DNA from: Paraburkholderia humisilvae
GTDB lineage: Bacteria; Pseudomonadota; Gammaproteobacteria; Burkholderiales; Burkholderiaceae
NCBI RefSeq assembly: GCF_902859855.1
Contig: NZ_CADIKH010000002.1
Span: 278,880-342,879, forward strand
Length of the DNA: 64,000 nucleotides
Reading direction: 5' to 3'
The position numbers and the translations under genes were made by a program. The notes under the pieces were generated by a model. The model was not told where the DNA came from. It worked only from the letters and a program-made list of their open reading frames with translations, and did not search any database. This document shows, in pieces, positions 41,808-51,111 of the stretch (the stretch's first letter is position 1; each line of letters begins with the position of its first letter).

Positions 41808-42325
41808 AAGCGATGCAAACCACCCTCGATCAACTGAACCGCGTGTCGACGGATGCGTTCGTCGCGACGCTATCGGGCATCTTCGAACATTCGCCGTGGG
41901 TCGCCGAAGCGGCCGCCGAATTGCGCCCGTTCGCGAGCGTTGACGACCTGCACAGCAAGATGTCGCTGATCGTCGAAACGGCAGGGGAGGCGAAGCAACT
42001 TGCGTTGATCAACGCGCACCCGGAGCTCGCGGGCAAGGCTGCGGTACGTGGCGAATTGACCGCGGAATCGACGCGCGAGCAAAGCGGCGCGGGCCTTGAT
42101 CAATGTACGCAGCAGGAATTCGACACGTTGCTGCGCCTGAATGCGGCGTATCGAAACAAGTTCGGATTCCCATTCATTCTGGCGGTACGCGGCTATGACC
42201 GGCACGGCATTATCGCGAACTTCGAGGCGCGCGTCGGCAGTAGCCGCGCGGATGAATTGCGCGCGAGCCTCGAGCAGATCTATCGGATCGCGCGTTTCCG
42301 GCTCGACGACCTGATCGGCAGCTGA
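41804..42325 (+). CDS. uraD: OHCU decarboxylase
   Basis: Decarboxylates 2-oxo-4-hydroxy-4-carboxy-5-ureidoimidazoline to (S)-allantoin, after urate oxidase and HIU hydrolase. The 173-residue all-helical product has the catalytic His72 in [10 protein letters not shown], the [13 protein letters not shown] segment (here TREQSGAGL) and [10 protein letters not shown]. It is coupled to puuE (4-base overlap), whose substrate it makes. Confidence 0.94.
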   Translation: MKAMQTTLDQLNRVSTDAFVATLSGIFEHSPWVAEAAAELRPFASVDDLHSKMSLIVETAGEAKQLALINAHPELAGKAAVRGELTAESTREQSGAGLDQCTQQEFDTLLRLNAAYRNKFGFPFILAVRGYDRHGIIANFEARVGSSRADELRASLEQIYRIARFRLDDLIGS

Positions 42326-42389
42326 ACGCGCACTCACGAAGACCGCGTACGAACCCGTACGCATCAAACAGACTTCAAGGAAGACAACG

Positions 42390-43400
42390 ATGGCACTCCC
42401 GATTCTCGACCCCAATGCACCCGATTTCACGCGCCGCTATGTGAATCTCGCGGACCCGCGGCTCGGCGCGCAAGCGCTCGAAGCGAGCGACGAGTTTTTC
42501 GCGCCGAAAGACCGGATGCTCAATCCGGAGCCCGCGGTCTTCATTCCCGGCAAATACGACGAACACGGCAAGTGGATGGATGGCTGGGAAACCCGCCGCA
42601 AGCGCACGACCGGCTACGACTGGTGCATCGTGAAGCTCGCGCGGCCCGGCGCGATCAAGGGGCTCGACGTCGATACGAGCCATTTCACCGGCAATTTTCC
42701 GCCAGCGGCATCGGTGGAAGCGGCGCGCGTTGTCGGTGGCGCGCCGAACCAGTCGACCCAATGGACGCCGATTGTTCCTTCGACGACGCTGCAAGGCAAC
42801 AGCCATCACTATCTCGAAGTGACCGACTCCAATGCGTATACCCACGTGCGCGTGAACATCTATCCGGACGGCGGCATTGCCCGCCTGCGCGTGTACGGGC
42901 AGCCGCAGGTCGATTGGGCGGGCGCGAGCCGTACCGAACTGTTCGATCTCGCCGCGATGGAAAACGGCGCGTATCTGGTCGGCGCAAACAACCAGCACTT
43001 CGGCGCGGCATCGACCATCCTGATGCCGGGCCGCGGCGTCAACATGGGCGACGGCTGGGAAACGCGCCGGCGCCGCGAGCCGGGTAACGACTGGGCGATC
43101 GTCGCGCTGGCGCAGCCCGGCGTGATCCGCAAGATCGAAGTCGACACCGCGCACTTCAAGGGCAACTTTCCGGATCGCTGCTCGATCCAGGCCGCCTATG
43201 TAACCGGCGGCACCGACAGTTCGCTGATCACGCAGGCGATGTTCTGGCCGGTGCTGCTCGGCGAGCAGAAGCTGCAGATGGACAAGCAGCACTTCTTCGA
43301 AAGCGAACTGGAGGCGCTTGGGCCCATTACGCATGTGCGCTTCAACATTATTCCGGACGGCGGCGTATCCCGTCTGCGGCTGTGGGGCACGCTCGCATGA
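42390..43400 (+). CDS. alc: Allantoicase
   Basis: Hydrolyses allantoate to ureidoglycolate and urea. The 336-residue product is two tandem allantoicase (jelly-roll) repeats. [21 protein letters not shown] is echoed by [21 protein letters not shown] (each cut short here to fit), and [10 protein letters not shown] is echoed by [10 protein letters not shown]. Both halves also end with a THVRxNIxPDGGxxRLRxxG motif. AAGGAAG precedes the ATG. The stop overlaps allA. Confidence 0.94.
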   Translation: MALPILDPNAPDFTRRYVNLADPRLGAQALEASDEFFAPKDRMLNPEPAVFIPGKYDEHGKWMDGWETRRKRTTGYDWCIVKLARPGAIKGLDVDTSHFTGNFPPAASVEAARVVGGAPNQSTQWTPIVPSTTLQGNSHHYLEVTDSNAYTHVRVNIYPDGGIARLRVYGQPQVDWAGASRTELFDLAAMENGAYLVGANNQHFGAASTILMPGRGVNMGDGWETRRRREPGNDWAIVALAQPGVIRKIEVDTAHFKGNFPDRCSIQAAYVTGGTDSSLITQAMFWPVLLGEQKLQMDKQHFFESELEALGPITHVRFNIIPDGGVSRLRLWGTLA

Positions 43401-43927
43401 ACATCGCGTACGAAATGAAGACGCTGCGCATCGAGCCGTTGACGCGCGAAGCCTTCGCGCCGTTCGGTGATGTGATCGAGCTTGAAGGCGCGAAACAGAT
43501 CCCGATCAATCTGGGCACGACGATCCGCTACCACGATCTTGCAAAGGTGGACGTGAGCGACGGCGGTGGCCGCACGCTCGTCAATCTGTTTCGCGGACAG
43601 CCGCGCGCGTTGCCGTTCGAAGTGAAGATGCTCGAGCGGCATCCGCTCGGCAGCCAGGCGTTCATTCCGTTTGACGACCGGCCGTACCTGATTGTCGTCG
43701 CCCCGGCCGGCGAACTCGATCCGCAGGCGATCCGTGCGTTCGTGACAGGCGGCTGGCAGGGCGTGAACTATGCAAAAGGCGTCTGGCACCATCCGCTGAT
43801 CGCACTGGGCGAAGTCAGCGACTTTATCGTCGTCGATCGCGGCGGCGACGGCTTGAACCTGAACGAGCAGGATCTGGCTGAGTCGTTGTGGCTGACGGAT
43901 GATGCGTTGAACGTCGTCACGTATTGA
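43397..43927 (+). CDS. allA: Ureidoglycolate lyase
   Basis: Cleaves ureidoglycolate to glyoxylate and urea, the last step of this branch. Cupin-fold product with [14 protein letters not shown] near the start, [21 protein letters not shown], and [14 protein letters not shown] near the C-terminus. ATG 43397 overlaps the alc stop (176 residues); ATG 43415 would start at the usual MKTLRIEPL. Urea from allC-type steps would need urease, which is not in the window. Confidence 0.92.
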   Translation: MNIAYEMKTLRIEPLTREAFAPFGDVIELEGAKQIPINLGTTIRYHDLAKVDVSDGGGRTLVNLFRGQPRALPFEVKMLERHPLGSQAFIPFDDRPYLIVVAPAGELDPQAIRAFVTGGWQGVNYAKGVWHHPLIALGEVSDFIVVDRGGDGLNLNEQDLAESLWLTDDALNVVTY

Positions 43928-43939
43928 TGCTGTCAGGGT

Positions 43940-43959
43940 GGCCCGCGACGGGGCGGGCC
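43940..43959. terminator. Hairpin between allA and hipA
   Basis: GGCCCGC / GCGGGCC stem with a 6-base loop between two convergent genes. No long U-tract on either side; a shared weak terminator is likely. Confidence 0.4.
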
Positions 43960-43982
43960 GCCTGGTTCTGTCGATTCACCGT

Positions 43983-45341
43983 CTAACGTTTTGCAAGCAA
44001 AGGCGAATGCCCGATCACCTCGCGCGCGGGTACGGGCGGCTGTGCGGAAGAAAATCCCGCCGCTTCGATTGCCTGGGTCAGGCCTTTCAGCCTTGCGCCT
44101 TTCTTTGGGCTCCGCAATGAGGCCATGCCGTCGTTCCACGCGTGCAGCATCTGCTTGGCGACATTGCGCCATTGCGGTTCATTACGCGCCGCTTCGATGA
44201 CTTGATGACCGACCTCGACGGCCGAATCGCATAGCGTTTCCACCATCTGGGCGTACTGTCGCGGTGGAATGCCCATGCGTGTATTGAAGAAACGTTCAAG
44301 TGTTTTGCCGGGCGCCCAGGTCTTGCGCCCTTCGACTGGCAGGCCCGGCGGATTCGTCGCGAATCGCGGATAGGCCTGCGTCGTCACGATGTCGTACACG
44401 GGGGAGAAGGCTACGTCGTCAGCGTTTGAATAGAGCAGGGCGACGTTTTTCGTGTGGCAGTCGGCATTGCGCACGACGTAATTGGCAAGCAGGTGCCAGC
44501 CGAGCTGTTCGAATTGCGTGCGCAGGTTTTCGCGCGACAGCAAATAGGCTTTCGCCGCCTTCAGCATTTTCTCCGTGGTCGAGTTGTATTTTTCGTGTGG
44601 CGGCAAGCCGAGTAGACCACACATGTCTTCGACACCGAGCATGGGCAGACCTTGTTCGTCGACGTCGAACCGTTCGACGACAAGTGCCCGGCCATCGTCG
44701 GACATCTGCGTGCGGGCGACCGGCACGACGCCGGCATGATCGAGCACACGCATCGTGTAGAACTCGTTGAAGCCGAGAAAAGGCGTGTTTTCGTCGGAGC
44801 CTTTAACGATGTATCGGCTGGTTCTGATCGTCGATTTTCCGAGGGATGCCGCAACGACAGGCGGTGCAGCGGTGCCGGCAGGCGACGCCTCGGGCGCGAT
44901 AAACTTCGGCACCGCGCCGGAGATCGCGGCACGCGCGTAGTCGCGCACCAGCGCCGCGAAATGCTCCGTAGTATTGTCGCCGTGCAGGATGTCCTTGATA
45001 TCCAGCGGATGCAGCTCGGTACCGGGCGGCACACCCTCCGGCGTCACCGCCACGCGCCCGATGCCGACCGCACCGACGACGGCGAGTAGCGAGAGATCGG
45101 TGCCGTCGAGCAGAGGACCAAATTGCTCGCGGATCAGATTGAGTAGGTATCCTTCCGGCAGATTCTGCCGGAAGAACGGATGCAGATCGCGCGGCCAGCG
45201 CCACGGTGCTTCGCGCACGGGCATCGTCAGACTGACGAAGTCCGCGGGCGCGGCATCGCCGTTGTATTGCAGCACGTACTCGTCGCGCTCGCGAAACAGC
45301 GAGGCGACCTGGCGGCCCCTTACATGGACATCGAGCTTCAT
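43983..45341 (-). CDS. hipA: HipA-like serine/threonine kinase toxin
   Basis: Type II toxin kinase; E. coli HipA phosphorylates glutamyl-tRNA synthetase and causes growth arrest and persistence. The 452-residue product has an N-terminal couple-HipA domain (about 1-105), the phosphate loop region ISGAVPK near 137-143, and the kinase core with catalytic YVVRNADCHTKN and the metal-binding YDIV after it. All key residues are present. It overlaps the hipB gene upstream by 4 bases. The module sits between the plus-strand allantoin genes and the minus-strand urate genes. The target is unknown. Confidence 0.9.
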   Translation of the reverse strand: MKLDVHVRGRQVASLFRERDEYVLQYNGDAAPADFVSLTMPVREAPWRWPRDLHPFFRQNLPEGYLLNLIREQFGPLLDGTDLSLLAVVGAVGIGRVAVTPEGVPPGTELHPLDIKDILHGDNTTEHFAALVRDYARAAISGAVPKFIAPEASPAGTAAPPVVAASLGKSTIRTSRYIVKGSDENTPFLGFNEFYTMRVLDHAGVVPVARTQMSDDGRALVVERFDVDEQGLPMLGVEDMCGLLGLPPHEKYNSTTEKMLKAAKAYLLSRENLRTQFEQLGWHLLANYVVRNADCHTKNVALLYSNADDVAFSPVYDIVTTQAYPRFATNPPGLPVEGRKTWAPGKTLERFFNTRMGIPPRQYAQMVETLCDSAVEVGHQVIEAARNEPQWRNVAKQMLHAWNDGMASLRSPKKGARLKGLTQAIEAAGFSSAQPPVPAREVIGHSPLLAKR

Positions 45342-45607
45342 CGATTCGGCCCCGGTGCTGCGCGCTGCTCGATGAGGATATCGTCGAGCGTACGACCGAA
45401 CCCGTGGGCAACGACCTTGAGATCGCAGCCCGCGGCTTCCAGCAGACGCACGAGTACGGATACGCTCATGTCGCCCTTCGCAAGCGTTTCCATGCGCGCC
45501 ACGGTGGTACGGGCGACACCGGCCCGGCGTGCCAATTCCTCTTGCGAGAGACTGGCTTCGTGGCGGGCTTCCTTCAACATGTCTGAAACATCAGCGAGCG
45601 TAGTCAT
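45338..45607 (-). CDS. hipB: HipB-like antitoxin and repressor
   Basis: The 89-residue product is a Cro/CI-type helix-turn-helix (about 8-62; LKEARHEASLSQEELARRAG, then VARTTVARMETLAKGDMSVS), followed by a short tail (FGRTLDDILIEQR). It pairs with HipA, neutralises it and represses the operon. Three near-identical inverted repeats, TGTAGC...GCTACA, lie just upstream and are good operator candidates. Confidence 0.92.
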   Translation of the reverse strand: MTTLADVSDMLKEARHEASLSQEELARRAGVARTTVARMETLAKGDMSVSVLVRLLEAAGCDLKVVAHGFGRTLDDILIEQRAAPGPNR

Positions 45608-45608
45608 T

Positions 45609-45745
45609 TTGTAGCCCTTGGGCGACCAAGTTTCGGATTTTCATGATTATTGTAGCTCAAGAGATACAACTCCATCATATGGAATGGTATCCCACGGGCC
45701 ACAATTTCAACCGAGACGCAGTAAACTGTAGCTCGTAGGCTACAA
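45609..45745. promoter_or_regulatory. Three candidate HipB operators
   Basis: TGTAGCCCTTGGGCGACCA (45610-45628, degenerate), TGTAGCTCAAGAGATACAA (45651-45669) and TGTAGCTCGTAGGCTACAA (45727-45745). Consensus TGTAGCTC-N4-GCTACAA with dyad symmetry. Start-to-start distances are 41 and 76 bases. The first covers the hipB ribosome site and start region. Confidence 0.7.
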
Positions 45746-45780
45746 AGCGCGGACCATGCGAGCCTTCCCCAGGCAACAAA

Positions 45781-45814
45781 AAGGCGGCCTCGCGCTCACA
45801 CGCGAGGCCGCCTT
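45781..45814 (-). terminator. Strong hairpin terminator after puuD
   Basis: Perfect 14-bp stem (AAGGCGGCCTCGCG / CGCGAGGCCGCCTT) with a 6-base loop, flanked on the minus strand's downstream side by TTGTTGCC after a T-run. It ends the puuD message 60 bases after its stop, and shields the hipBA promoter region. Confidence 0.7.
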
Positions 45815-45873
45815 TGCCCGATGCGCCCGGGGACAAACAGGCATGCGCCCGACCCTCCCGTTACCGCCGCAAC

Positions 45874-47067
45874 CTACTGCAACGCGCCACCCTGGAACCA
45901 CGCGGCGATCTTCTGCCGCTCGTCATCCGTCATCTGCGTGACATTGCCAAGCGGCATGGCCTTGAGCGTCACCGCCTGCTGATAGATCCGCTGCGCATTC
46001 TGCGAGATTTCAGCCGGCGTATCGAACATCACACCTGCAGGCGCGCTTCCCATCAGTGTCGGATGCGCGGAGTGGCATGCGACGCAGCGCTGCTGCAGGA
46101 TCGGCGCGATATCCGCAACCTTGATCTTCGGCGCATTGGCGGCCTCGGCTTGTGGCACGACCGGCTTCGGCATCGTCCAGACGAGCGCAGCCGCCATCAG
46201 TGCGACGCCCGCGAGCGGTAGATACCACAACACCTGGCCCCGATGGCGCATCACGAAGAACTGCCGGATCAGCGCGCCGGCGAGCATGATCACGGCCAGC
46301 ACCGCCCAGTTGTACGGATGCGTGTACGTCATCGCGTAGTGATTCGACAGCATCGCGAATACGACCGGCAACGTGAAATAGGTGTTGTGCACCGAGCGCT
46401 GTTTGCCGCGCTTGCCGTAGATCGGGTTCGGCGTGTCGCCCTTGAGCATCGCGTCGACCATCTTGCGCTGGCCCGGAATGATCACGAAGAACACATTCGC
46501 GGACATGATGGTCGCAAGCGTCGCGCCCATGATCAGATACGCGGCGCGGCCGGCGAAGATATGACACGCAAGCCACGCGCCGATCAGTACGACGAGTGCC
46601 ACGCAAACGCCAAGTACGCGGTCGTTCTTGCCGAGCAGCCGGCACAGCGAGTCGTAGATGATCCAGCCGCCGGCGAGAAAGCCGACTGCGGAGGCGACCG
46701 CGACCACCGGCCCCATGTCGAGCACGTTCTTATCGATCAGGTACGTGTTTGGCGCGCACAGATAGAGCACCGTGAAGAGCCCGAAGCCGGAGAGCCACGT
46801 CGTGTATGACGGCCATTTTGACCAGTGCAGGTCGTCGGGCATCTCGGGCGGCGCGACCGTGTACTTCTGCATGTTGTAGAAGCCGCCGCCATGCACGTGC
46901 CACAGTTCGCCGAACACGCCGCGGCGGCGCTGGTTCGGGTCCTGAGGCGGCTTGAGGCTGTTGTCGAGCGCGACAAAGTAAAACGACTCGCCGATCCACG
47001 CGATCGCCGCGATCACGTGAAACCAGCGGATCGCGAGATTCAGCCAGTCGGTGATAAAGCCTTCCAT
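45874..47067 (-). CDS. puuD: Membrane-bound urate oxidase PuuD with cytochrome c domain
   Basis: Oxidises urate to 5-hydroxyisourate and passes electrons to the respiratory chain rather than to oxygen directly. The 397-residue product has about eight membrane helices (the first being LAIRWFHVIAAIAWIGESFYF) and a C-terminal cytochrome c domain with the haem motif CVACH at 328-332 and the axial Met371 in KAMPLGN. It replaces the soluble uricase. It lies upstream of the HipBA region on the minus strand, with uraH 236 bases further upstream on the same strand. Confidence 0.92.
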   Translation of the reverse strand: MEGFITDWLNLAIRWFHVIAAIAWIGESFYFVALDNSLKPPQDPNQRRRGVFGELWHVHGGGFYNMQKYTVAPPEMPDDLHWSKWPSYTTWLSGFGLFTVLYLCAPNTYLIDKNVLDMGPVVAVASAVGFLAGGWIIYDSLCRLLGKNDRVLGVCVALVVLIGAWLACHIFAGRAAYLIMGATLATIMSANVFFVIIPGQRKMVDAMLKGDTPNPIYGKRGKQRSVHNTYFTLPVVFAMLSNHYAMTYTHPYNWAVLAVIMLAGALIRQFFVMRHRGQVLWYLPLAGVALMAAALVWTMPKPVVPQAEAANAPKIKVADIAPILQQRCVACHSAHPTLMGSAPAGVMFDTPAEISQNAQRIYQQAVTLKAMPLGNVTQMTDDERQKIAAWFQGGALQ

Positions 47068-47302
47068 GAAACTCCTCCACTTCCGATTCGTCGCAGGCGC
47101 GGGGCTGAAAGCGCGTTGCTACGCGTCAATCGAAGCACCACGCCTGCTGCGGGTGAGGCACACCGCTATTTTGCTTGCCGTTCCGGATGCGTCGCATTCC
47201 GTGGCGTGCCTTGATGGGGTCGCCCACCGGGCTGCATAACAGGTCCCGGCAGCGCCCGGCGCGCAATGCAACGATGCGTCGCGCGCGTTGCGTCGCGGCC
47301 GC
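47068..47302. other. uraH-puuD intergenic region
   Basis: About 235 GC-rich bases with several open frames but no ribosome site or family-like sequence. It should contain the puuD leader; no clear promoter is visible. The block 47095-47240 has the look of a non-coding repeat rather than a gene. Confidence 0.35.
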
Positions 47303-47656
47303 TCAGTTGCCGCGGTACGTGCTATACGACCATGGCGAAACCAGCAGCGGCACGTGATAGTGCGCAGCCGCATCCGCGACGCCGAAGCGCAGCACGACGC
47401 GGTCGACGAAGCGCGGCTGTGGCAGTGGTGCGCCGGCCGCCGCGAAATAGTCGCCTGCGTGAAACACCAGTTCGTATTCGCCGGCGACGAGCGCGCCGCC
47501 TTCGAGCAGCGGCTCGTTGCAGCGGCCGTCAGCGTTGGTGGTGGTGGTTTTCAGCGCGCGGCGCGTATCGCCCGCGAGCGCGAAGAGTTCGATCTTGATG
47601 CCCGCGCCCGGACGGCCGTTCGCCGTGTCGAGCACGTGGGTAGTGAGCTTGCCCAT
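47303..47656 (-). CDS. uraH: 5-hydroxyisourate hydrolase
   Basis: Transthyretin-related enzyme that hydrolyses 5-hydroxyisourate to OHCU. The 117-residue product opens KLTTHVLDTANGRPG (His7 in the active site), has TNADGRCNEPLL, and ends with the diagnostic YSTYRGN C-terminus of the family (YRGS-type). It has no signal peptide, so it is cytosolic. Co-oriented with puuD, whose product it uses. Confidence 0.95.
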   Translation of the reverse strand: MGKLTTHVLDTANGRPGAGIKIELFALAGDTRRALKTTTTNADGRCNEPLLEGGALVAGEYELVFHAGDYFAAAGAPLPQPRFVDRVVLRFGVADAAAHYHVPLLVSPWSYSTYRGN

Positions 47657-48012
47657 TCGCGATTTTCCTTGGGTGAATGCGAGGTTTCAGCGGCAACCCG
47701 ATCCCTCTACCAGGCGGCGGATCGAGGCTCCACGTCAGTGGCTACATACCCGTCGGCGGATTCAAGCGAGCGCCGTGACATGCATTGTAGAAACATTGAC
47801 GAAGCTCGCGAGGCCGCGATAGGAAAGATAATGGCTAACGCATAAGCCGCGCGCCGCAGAGTCGCGCCCCCCGCGCGAGCGGCGCGCCGGACATGTCGGC
47901 GCCGGGGTCGGCCGGGCCGACTATATCGACGGCGTGAACCGCGGTATCGCGGCGGCACGCATTGCCAAGCGGATTTTGAACGCCGAAGGTGACCGCGATC
48001 AAGGAGGAAAGC
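47657..48012. other. Divergent region between uraH and the deaminase gene
   Basis: About 355 bases holding both promoters. No gene is supported. An excellent Shine-Dalgarno, AAGGAGG, at its right end decides the start of the next gene; no clear operator was found by eye. Confidence 0.4.
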
Positions 48013-49404
48013 ATGACAGCGACGCAGCGCAACACCCGTGGCAGCATCCACACCATGCTGGTGAAACACGCGGACGTTCTGGTGACGATGGACGATACGC
48101 GGCGCGAGCTGCGTGACGCCGGGCTCTATATCGAAGACGGCCGGATCGTCGCGGTCGGCGCCACGGCCGATTTGCCGCAAACAGCCGACGACGTGCTCGA
48201 CCTGCGTGGCCATCTGGTGATACCGGGTCTCGTCAATACGCACCATCACATGTACCAGACCCTGACGCGCGCGCTGCCGGCTGCGCAGAACGCCGAGCTG
48301 TTCGGCTGGCTGACGAGCCTGTACAAGGTGTGGGTGCACCTGACGCCGGAGATGATCGAGGTGTCGACGTTGACCGCAATGGCCGAACTGCTGCTGTCGG
48401 GTTGCACGACGTCGAGCGATCATCTTTACCTCTATCCGAACGGCTGCCGCCTTGATGACAGCATCGACGCGGCGCAGCGGATCGGTATGCGTTTTCATGC
48501 AAGCCGCGGCAGCATGAGCGTCGGGCAGCGCGATGGCGGTTTGCCGCCGGATACGGTGGTCGAGCGCGAAGCGGACATTTTGAAAGACACGCAGCGCGTG
48601 ATCGAGGCTTATCACGACGAAGGACGCTACGCGATGCTGCGGATCGTCGTCGCGCCATGTTCGCCGTTTTCGGTCAGCCGCGACCTGATGCGGGAGTCCG
48701 CCGCGCTCGCGCGGCACTACCGCGTGTCGTTGCATACCCATCGGGCTGAAAACACCAACGACGTCGCGTATAGCCGCGAGAAGTTCGGCATGACGCCGGC
48801 TCAGTACGCGCACGACCTCGGCTGGGTCGGCCGCGACGTCTGGCACGCGCACTGCGTGCAGCTCGACGACGCGGGCATCGATCTGTTCGCGCGCACGGGC
48901 ACCGGCGTCGCGCACTGTCCGTGCTCGAACATGCGGCTTGCGTCGGGCATTGCCCCGGTCAAGCGGATGCGGCTCGCGGGGGTGCCGGTCGGCCTGGGGG
49001 TCGACGGTTCCGCATCGAACGACGGGTCGCAGATGGTGGCCGAAGTCCGGCAGGCGCTGCTGTTGCAGCGAGTCGGTTTCGGTCCTGACGCGATGACCGC
49101 GCGCGAAGCGCTCGAAATCGCGACGCTCGGCGGCGCGACGGTGCTGGGTCGCGATGATATCGGTGTGCTTGCGCCGGGCATGGCGGCGGACTTCGTGTCG
49201 TTTGATCTGCGCCAGCCGCTTTTTGCGGGCGCGTTGTCCGATCCGGTGGCGGCGCTGGTGTTTTGCGCGCCGTCACAGGTGGCCCATAGCGTGATCGGCG
49301 GCAGGCAAGTGGTGAAAAACGGCGTTTTGAGCACCGTCGAACTCGGCCCGCTGATCGAGCGGCACAACCGTTTGGCGCGACAACTGGTCGAAGCCGCCGC
49401 ATGA
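48013..49404 (+). CDS. 8-oxoguanine deaminase (amidohydrolase family)
   Basis: Zinc amidohydrolase of the guanine/cytosine deaminase-like group. The 463-residue product has the metal motif NTHHHMYQTLTR (His77, His79), then SGCTTSSDHLYLYP, THRAENTND (metal His), HAHCVQLDD (metal His) and GVDGSASND (catalytic Asp). The sequence around the first motif follows 8-oxoguanine deaminases of pseudomonads, which make urate from 8-oxoguanine and so feed PuuD. Atrazine-type amidohydrolases share the fold and cannot be fully excluded. ATG 48013 follows AAGGAGG. Confidence 0.85.
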   Translation: MTATQRNTRGSIHTMLVKHADVLVTMDDTRRELRDAGLYIEDGRIVAVGATADLPQTADDVLDLRGHLVIPGLVNTHHHMYQTLTRALPAAQNAELFGWLTSLYKVWVHLTPEMIEVSTLTAMAELLLSGCTTSSDHLYLYPNGCRLDDSIDAAQRIGMRFHASRGSMSVGQRDGGLPPDTVVEREADILKDTQRVIEAYHDEGRYAMLRIVVAPCSPFSVSRDLMRESAALARHYRVSLHTHRAENTNDVAYSREKFGMTPAQYAHDLGWVGRDVWHAHCVQLDDAGIDLFARTGTGVAHCPCSNMRLASGIAPVKRMRLAGVPVGLGVDGSASNDGSQMVAEVRQALLLQRVGFGPDAMTAREALEIATLGGATVLGRDDIGVLAPGMAADFVSFDLRQPLFAGALSDPVAALVFCAPSQVAHSVIGGRQVVKNGVLSTVELGPLIERHNRLARQLVEAAA

Positions 49405-49466
49405 AACGGCCGATGCCACGCAGGATGTGACGCGCGACGTGGCGGCGGACACCCGTGCGGGCAGTG

Positions 49467-50396
49467 TCACTTGTCGATCAGCGTGCGCGTGGCTTCCGCG
49501 ACAAGGCTGCGCAGCCACCGCACTTCATCGGAGTAATGCACGCGCTCATGCCACAGCTGGTAGTACTGCATCGGCGGGAAGTCGAGCGGCGCGGGCATCA
49601 CGGTCAACGGCAGGAACTTTGCGTAGTAATCGGCGAAAAGCCGCGTCGTCGTGAAGATCAGATCGGATTTGATCAGCACGTACGGCGCGAGATTGAAGTA
49701 AGGCAGCGTGACGACCACATGGCGCTTTAACCGCTCGCGCGCGAGATGCACGTCGATTGCGCCGCGCTGGCCGACCGAATAGGGCGTCGGCGCGAGATGA
49801 GGGGCATTCAGGTACTGGTCGAGCGTGATTGAGCCGCGCTTCGCAAACGGATGCGTATTGCCCATCAGGCAGACGATCTGATCGACGAACAGATTCGACA
49901 GATGGAGCTGTTCGGGCGGCTCCGGCCAGTTGCCGACGACCGTGTCGAGTTTGCCGTCCTCGAGCGCGAGCTCATAGTCGAATGCGGGGCCGAGCGAATG
50001 GAATTCGAGCGTCGCGTTCGGCGCGGCCTGCCGGAAGCGTTCGACGACCGTCGGCACGAACAGCACGTTCAGGTAGTCCGGGCAGCCAATTCGATAACAG
50101 CGGATCGACGTCCCAGGATCGAAGCTGTGCTGCTGGAACTTGATGCGCTCGATTTCACGCAATGCGTTTTGCGTGGGTTCGAGCAGCCGCAGCCCATATT
50201 CGGTCGGCACCATGCCGGACTTGCCGCGCACCAGCAGCGGGTCGCCGGTGATGTCGCGCAGGCGGCGCAGCGCCGCGCTGATGGCCGGCTGCGACTGGTT
50301 GAGCTTGACCGCCGCGCGCGTGACGCTGCGTTCCATTAGCAGCGTATGCAATACGCGCAGCAGATAGGTGTCGATCGCCTCGCGTTGCTGACTCAT
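49467..50396 (-). CDS. LysR family transcriptional regulator
   Basis: The 309-residue product has an N-terminal winged helix (SVTRAAVKLNQSQPAISAALRRLRD in the recognition part, about 21-46) and a periplasmic-binding-like effector domain resembling the NodD/PA2206 group. ATG 50396 was chosen for its GGAGAGG ribosome site; the frame extends 24 codons further upstream. It is convergent with the deaminase gene and may regulate the purine genes at a distance, though nothing in the sequence proves this. Confidence 0.9.
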   Translation of the reverse strand: MSQQREAIDTYLLRVLHTLLMERSVTRAAVKLNQSQPAISAALRRLRDITGDPLLVRGKSGMVPTEYGLRLLEPTQNALREIERIKFQQHSFDPGTSIRCYRIGCPDYLNVLFVPTVVERFRQAAPNATLEFHSLGPAFDYELALEDGKLDTVVGNWPEPPEQLHLSNLFVDQIVCLMGNTHPFAKRGSITLDQYLNAPHLAPTPYSVGQRGAIDVHLARERLKRHVVVTLPYFNLAPYVLIKSDLIFTTTRLFADYYAKFLPLTVMPAPLDFPPMQYYQLWHERVHYSDEVRWLRSLVAEATRTLIDK

Positions 50397-50570
50397 GACC
50401 TCTCCGGAGTATATGTCGTGGCTGATCGTTGCATGGCGGGGGCATATCATTTTTAATATAGAAGCCACGAGCCGTCAAGAGAGGCTTTCCCGCAGAGCAC
50501 GCTGCGGCGGGGCCGCCCGGCCCGATGTGCACAACCATTAGACGATGCTGGCGGACAAAAGAGAAATCGG

Positions 50571-50586
50571 GCCCACCGAAGTGGGC
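50571..50586 (-). terminator. Terminator of dodecin gene
   Basis: On the minus strand GCCCAC-TTCG-GTGGGC, a 6-bp stem with a stable UUCG loop, followed by CCGATTTCTCTTTT. It lies about 90 bases after the dodecin stop. The rest of 50397-50677 shows no gene. Confidence 0.6.
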
Positions 50587-50677
50587 GATTCGCGGAAAAC
50601 GCAGAAAACGACGAAGCCGTCGGACGAGAGCATGCCGCACCGGCACGGGTGCAGCATTTCAACGCGCATGTCGCGCG

Positions 50678-50887
50678 TTAGTCTTCGAGACGCAGCCCGA
50701 CTTTGATCGTCACCTGCCAATGCGCGATCTGGTTGTTGTTGATATGTCCGCGCGTTTCGAGCACTTCGAACCAGCACAGATTGCGCAAGGTTCTGGACGC
50801 CTTGTCGATCGCGCCGCGAATCGCGTCGTCACTCGATTTCGGCGACGAGCCGGTGATTTCGATGATCTTGTACACGTGCTCGCTCAT
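50678..50887 (-). CDS. Dodecin family flavin-binding protein
   Basis: Small (69 residues) protein that forms a hollow dodecamer and stores FMN or riboflavin. The sequence SEHVYKIIEITGSSPKSSDD, then WFEVLETRGHI and AHWQVTIKVGLRLED shows the flavin-stacking tryptophan (Trp57). ATG 50887 has GGAGG 8 bases upstream. Stand-alone gene, likely expressed in stationary phase by analogy with other dodecins. Confidence 0.93.
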   Translation of the reverse strand: MSEHVYKIIEITGSSPKSSDDAIRGAIDKASRTLRNLCWFEVLETRGHINNNQIAHWQVTIKVGLRLED

Positions 50888-51111
50888 GATGCACCTCCGA
50901 TGGGTCAACAAAAGTATAGGTAATGAGACTGCGGCGAATCCCCGGATTTGCATGCACTCGACGTGCCCGAGCGCACACACGGCACGCGACGCGCGCAATG
51001 TGTGGGCGCTTTCGCGACGCGTGCCGGGGCGCGGCGCTATGATGGGCGCCGAGGCGGCGGACGGAACGCAACGCTCAGGACACCATCGATCGACAGCGAG
51101 GAATCGAAACA

